This document shows, piece after piece, positions 59,801 to 64,000 of a stretch of 64,000 nucleotides of DNA; the first letter of the stretch is position 1, and each line of letters starts with the position of its first letter. The position numbers and the translations under genes were made by a program. The notes below the pieces were generated by a model. The model had not been told where the DNA came from. It did not search any database and worked only from the letters and a program-made list of their open reading frames with translations. The stretch covers positions 3,100,001 to 3,164,000 of the forward strand of contig JBCAMK010000002.1 in the NCBI GenBank assembly GCA_038503065.1, in the 5' to 3' direction. This DNA comes from Paragyromitra xinjiangensis (taxonomy: Eukaryota > Ascomycota > Pezizomycetes > Pezizales > Discinaceae).

Positions 59801-61404
59801 GAGGAAGTGGAGTGCCAAGTACGATATTTGATAGGGATTCATCGTTCAGTCCGCCGGTCAGATATGTCGAAGCTCTGAGCTTACTAAATCGGATTACAGT
59901 TTCTGAATAGCAGATCTGTGGGACACTTTCGGAAGCGAGAACCGCGGAGCGGGTGTACTGATTGAGAATAATTTCTAGGTGTTCGGTTAAGAGGGTGTGT
60001 ATGCTTGCCGGAGATGTCGAAGATCCCTCAAGTTCTCCGCCTTGACCTGGAAGTGGTGTTCCGGGCTTTGATGCAGCGGGAGAGGTTTTCGAGCCTTTTA
60101 TCGTCTCAACTGTGGGTAATGGGATATTCGGCATCTGAGATTGGTTAATACTGAGACAGTATGAGCGCGGGGAAGGAATAACAAACCTGGAAATCCACTT
60201 TCAGGTGAAGTAGAAGCACTAAACAAATACCAATCCCCTCTAATGCTTTCCCATACCATAGATGGTCGCTGCTAGTCTTTGCAGCTTCAGCTCCCTCAAC
60301 AAACCTGCAAATCTCCGCATCGGTGATTAGCCTCTCTATCCTGAACTACCGGCCTAAACCACAGATGCAGAACTCACTCCTTCAATGCATCCGGTATTCT
60401 CCCAACCAACAAAAATAACTCCGCTACTGCAACTACTATCCTTCCTTTCCCCTTATTTCTTGACCTTTCGCTCGCGCTCCCACTCCCGAATCCTGTCATA
60501 GTCATCCTCTTACTCGCTGCGCCCATGCCTGTTCCCCCCGGTCCCAAATTTGCTCCAAGGAGACCAGCGGGCATGCTCATCCTATGGTCCCTAGCTCCAT
60601 GTAAACCCGGATGACCATCGACCGATAATGGTGATTCGAGGGTCGGTAGTCCCTGGATCGATCGCGCAAGGCCACACAGTTCCGAGAGGAGAATAGTGGT
60701 AATGTCACACATTATGGTTCGCATAGATGTGATGCGCGACTCCCGCTTAGTTGGGACTGGAATAAAGACGGGGCGCTCATCATTGGCGTTTTTAGACCGT
60801 GGGGAGGTGTTTGGTGATGGGAGAATTGGGGAGGAATCGAATATGAGACACACATGGTAGAGAGCCCGTGGATACTGGTCGAAGGGTCAGCGTTTAAAGG
60901 CCCAAAAGATATGGAAACGGCCGTGTACCAGAAATTTTAATTCCTCTAACTGTGAAGATAGAGCTTCGGGGTCATTCCCTTCTGTGTGATCCGCTATTGC
61001 AATGACTAGAAATACCCGTCGGTGGAGCTCGAAGTTCTCCAAGTACTCGTGCTCGCGATCGAAGGAAGTCGTGAGGTCGTAGACTATTTGGCCGCTAGGG
61101 AAGCCCTGTGGACTGAATAATGCTGTAACCATGTATTTAGTCTTAGGTACTTCCTCGTTCTCCCCACGCCTCACAATCATCCTCCGGAGCTTCTGGGTGA
61201 TGGGAAACTAGGTGAGATAGATAGATAGAAATACATACTTCGGTTTGGTCGTGAATCTGGTGTGACATCCCCGAGACGAACAACATTCGAAGCTTGAAGC
61301 CGTTCAACGAAGGTGAGAAACCGCGAGCGTTTTATTCGACCCAAAGGGCATAAAAGCGCTCGAATTCTTGATGGCGCAGCGTATGAAAGCGAGTCGAGAA
61401 CCAT
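56826..61404 (-). CDS. TRS120: TRAPP II subunit Trs120 (TRAPPC9 family)
   Basis: Large subunit of the TRAPP II complex that activates the Rab Ypt31/32 at the trans-Golgi. Five exons: 61239-61404, 60929-61122, 60378-60874, 60187-60304, 56826-60134 (1427 aa). N-terminal signature: SYAAPSRIRALLCPLGRIKR, ERLQASNVVRLGDVTPDSRP, then across intron 1 TLFSPQGFPSGQIVYDLTTS. The middle includes DHLWYGKALEGIGICLVLLL and MPNIPLPTVE. The long last exon holds the ASPM/Trs120-type beta-sandwich modules, for example PFEFDVEVESVTLDATGVEV. Intron 1 contains a GATA microsatellite. Confidence 0.94.
61213..61229. repeat. GATA microsatellite in TRS120 intron 1
   Basis: About four GATA units in a row within the first intron of TRS120. 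Confidence 0.7.
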
Positions 61405-62066
61405 GATGAACGTATCGTCGTTTCGTGTTGGGAGAAAGGGGGGCTGCTGAGCTATTCACATCCAGAAACCGCCCTTCAGAAGAGAGAGAGATAAGACTAG
61501 GAATTTAAATGGATCCAACGAGATGCCGAAATCATTCGCAAGTGTACATTCCGGATGCCGAGAGGGGTGAAGCCGAATTGCACTTATTCCGGAGATGCCA
61601 GTATCTGAGTTGTACAATATCAGTAGAGAAGCTGTGTTCGGCCAGGGTTACCCTGCTTTTATGTATTCAAATACAATAAATCTGTGGGTTGCGAACTCTG
61701 TATATTTGGTTCACGCACACATAATTGAGAAGGGATAAGATGGGGTTCTATTGGATCATTCTGAGCTTATTGAGTGGATATCCCATTCACATAATTGGGG
61801 TGAGTTTTAGAAGAATCAGGATTCCCCAGGTAGGGATGATCACACTCGATCACTCGACGGCGTTCGCCACGAATATCAGATCAAATACCAGGCATAATAT
61901 CCCAATTACAGTGTACTTGGCACAGATTTCACAAGTCTACCTCCCTCCGTACTCTATTTCAATAAGCCTCTTTTTCTATCCCCATGATTTACTTCCTATA
62001 AGCACGCATCTCCCGTCGCCTATCGAGAGGTTAAATATTGTTAGTGGCGCTCGGGTCTCTAAACCA
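61405..62066. other. intergenic, 0.66 kb
   Basis: Between the TRS120 start and the stop of the MAT2B-like gene, both minus strand. Two short stretches share CGGA(T/G)ATGCC near 61552 and 61590. No gene. Confidence 0.45.
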
Positions 62067-63379
62067 TTACTCAAGAGTTTGATGGGCTACATACCACCAA
62101 TCTCTAAAAGAAACAGTATTAACTGAGATACCGATATCCTTCAACGCTTTCGTTGAGAGATGGCAATCATACGGCCTTATTACTAAATCCCCCGTGATTT
62201 GTATTAGTGGATTGACCCGGAGTATTTAGAACGGTTGAAGAAGAGCGTACCTGAAGAACCAGGGTCGTTTTTGTCGTTTGCTACCATATGATCGAGTGGG
62301 AGGCCAGAGATTTCAGCCAGAGTCTGGCAGATCTCATACCTGTCGGGATGGTTAGAATCTACGAATGAAGGTTTGGTATGGTGGGGCTTACTTGGTCATG
62401 CGGTCTTCAGAGCTGAACTGCAGAATCTTAGGAAGAGATGCAGTATCTTCGGTGGTGTATTTATCTAAAAGCCAGTGGGTAAGTAGACATCAGGATGGTC
62501 TTCGCTGGTGGCTTACTGGCAACGTCTTTCAGCACCCTCGCCACATCCGCCGTGTTTCTAATTTCCATGAGATTAGCCATTGCCCCTATATCAACAACTC
62601 AGTACGAAAACTCACGTAGGATAACGAATACTCCAGTGATCCATCTCGATCGTTTCCTTTCCTGCCTTGTTCCATACCGCATCGAGCAACACATTGATTG
62701 CACTTTCTTTGTTTTGCTCAACCTCCCCATACAGCACTGGCACCCTGAAGACCACGCTTTGCTTCCCCGCACCAAGAACAGCTTGCTCACCAGCCTGCTT
62801 GGTCTCGCCATAGAAATTGGGAGGGTTGACTGGTGAATCAGCCTCATAGGGGGCGGCGCCAGGCCTACCATCGAAGACATAGTCGGTCGAGATATAGATG
62901 AGGAGGGTGTCACGGTCATTGCATTCAGAAGCAAGTTTGCGGGAAGCTTCTACATTCAGACGCTTAACACCTTCAGGATCGGCCTCGCATTTATCGGGGA
63001 AACGTTCGGCAGCGCAATGAACGACCACTCGAGGTCTAGTTAGCCAAGGTAATTAGCATACTTCTTCCTCCTACCTCCCCAGGGAAATTTGTAGGGTTTC
63101 CCAAAAATCAATAGAAAACATACTTGACATCGTCCAGCAAAGCAACAACTTCCTCTGCATTTCCCAAATCCACCTTTCTAATAGTCGGTGGTTTTGCGCG
63201 AGAGAAACCTATTGTTTCGTTTATTCACTAGCACTTCCAATGAATCATAAGGCTCAGTAATAATATTACGAACCTGTCCCAACAACATTCCAGCCATCAC
63301 GCTCGAACGCCTTAACAACCTGACGGCCAAGCTGACCAGTACCGCCAGTGACAACGACAGTTTTCTCGGTTGAAGACAT
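62067..63379 (-). CDS. RmlD/MAT2B-like NAD(P)-binding reductase
   Basis: Short-chain-type Rossmann protein of the RmlD_sub_bind family, like the beta regulatory subunit of methionine adenosyltransferase. Seven exons: 63274-63379, 63124-63208, 62616-63035, 62517-62557, 62392-62464, 62251-62339, 62067-62182 (309 aa). Nucleotide-binding loop VVTGGTGQLGRQVVKAFER, then VVVHCAAERFPDKCE, the active-site-like LIYISTDYVFDGRPG and YGETKQAGEQAVL (YxxxK). Later segments: RYPTNTADVARVLKDVA, LQFSSEDRMTKYEICQ and the ending RPYDCHLSTKALKDIGIS. Fungal homologues are annotated either way; whether it regulates S-adenosylmethionine synthesis or reduces a sugar nucleotide cannot be told from sequence. Confidence 0.88.
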
Positions 63380-63743
63380 TTCGATTGCAGATTTCCAATT
63401 GTTCCGGATAGTGACGTGCAGGATGCAACTTTATTTAAGGCGGGGTCGGGAGACGTAAACGACAACGGTTCCATGGGTCGGATAAACTCTTCCGAGAAAA
63501 TTACACCAGCCAAAAGTTGCACTAAGCTTCATGGAACTTCACTCGAACGGAAAAAATGCGAGTGTGGGAAATGATTTTCTTTATTATTATCCTACCATAC
63601 GTCACCCAGGCTTATTGCCATCCTTGCTTAATTAACCCTACGATTAAGTTATCACAAATATCCTCGTCTTATGTAAAGTACATGAAACAGTGTATATTCA
63701 CTGATACCAATAGTACACAAATACTTCACCCACCTCAAACGTA
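63380..63743. other. intergenic, 0.36 kb
   Basis: Promoter side of the MAT2B-like gene. A short plus-strand frame with a hydrophobic start lies within it but has no supporting signal. Confidence 0.4.
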
Positions 63744-64000
63744 CTAGAAAAATGGTGAATCTGACAAAAGCTTTCTTACCCTGCACGCCGAGCGAATCGA
63801 GCGAGAGAATTTATTGTACCGGAGTGCTAATATACCCCCACTAAATTTAGTGGATGGCACCTTGATAGGAACCTCTGTCTCAGGTTCTGATGCTGGCTGA
63901 AACGTCAAATCCTCAAACTTGAATCTGGAGCTCGCAAATGTGAGCCTCATAATTCGATAAACCAGGAAACGCTGCACCGTCTGGTTATCGGACCATGTCT
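63744..64000 (-). CDS. possible C-terminal fragment of an unknown protein, cut by window edge
   Basis: An 84-codon minus-strand frame runs from the right edge to a stop at 63744. It reads TVQRFLVYRIMRLTFASSRF and later VPIKVPSTKFSGGILALRYN, ending in a basic SRSIRSACRVRK segment. A GTAAGA donor-like site at 63760 or so could end an exon. I recognise no family. Incomplete and uncertain. Confidence 0.3.
   Translation of the reverse strand, partial: TWSDNQTVQRFLVYRIMRLTFASSRFKFEDLTFQPASEPETEVPIKVPSTKFSGGILALRYNKFSRSIRSACRVRKLLSDSPFF

Noticed and set aside
63556..63747. Plus-strand frame starting with a hydrophobic, signal-like segment
   Set aside because: Only 63 codons, AT-rich, no homology and no promoter or splice evidence.

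Overview
The window is nuclear DNA of a filamentous ascomycete fungus. Genes are split by many short introns, mostly 48-140 bp, with GT...AG ends and CTAAC-like branch sites. The set includes fungus-typical proteins: SSD1, Trs120, an Rds1-like ferritin-fold protein, fungal mitochondrial ribosomal proteins and a cyclic-phosphate phosphodiesterase. The very high intron number (eight exons in an 885-nt carrier gene) and mosaic layout suggest an early-diverging Pezizomycotina lineage such as Pezizomycetes. That placement is inference. No operons, CRISPR arrays, tRNAs or rRNAs were found.

Layout. 1-1500 is a gene-free stretch holding three miniature inverted-repeat elements and a short hairpin, ending in a CT-rich promoter. 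1.5-14.5 kb carries translation-linked and housekeeping genes: EF-1beta (+), EMC5 (-), ribosomal protein L17 (-), a 2H cyclic phosphodiesterase (-), mitochondrial uL15 (-), eIF4E (+) and a secreted ferritin-like Rds1 protein (-). Two more miniature elements lie between them. 14.5-18.7 kb is gene-poor. SSD1 (-) fills 18.7-23.3 kb and is followed by 4 kb without a recognisable gene. 27.3-42 kb is gene-dense: TSC13 (+), cyclin L (-), RNase P Rpp40 (-), MAK21 (-), mitochondrial prolyl-tRNA synthetase (+), GMF1 (-), HSBP1-like (+) and dicarboxylate carrier (-). 42.9-47.4 kb is mitochondrial RNA polymerase RPO41 (+). 48.5-63.4 kb holds a small putative tail-anchored protein (-), mitochondrial bL19 (-), an unidentified mitochondrial-looking protein (+), LSM4 (+), VPS16 (-), TRS120 (-) and a MAT2B/RmlD-like reductase (-). 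The last 250 bases may contain the end of another minus-strand gene.

Function. Most genes are core cellular machinery: cytosolic and mitochondrial translation, mitochondrial transcription, RNA processing (RNase P, LSM4, SSD1, ribosome biogenesis) and membrane traffic (EMC5, VPS16, TRS120). Several are arranged head-to-head over short shared promoters: uL15m/eIF4E, MAK21/ProRS, GMF1/HSBP1 and bL19m/unknown mitochondrial protein. Gene models were built by hand from reading frame, splice signals and protein-family similarity, so exon boundaries are predictions.

No new biological system is evident. The most notable signals are a strongly over-represented intergenic palindrome (TACATGTA), several independent miniature transposon-like elements including one inside an intron, genes whose first coding exon is only the start codon, microexons, a GC-AG intron hidden in an open frame, and dense NDR-kinase docking and phosphorylation motifs in SSD1.
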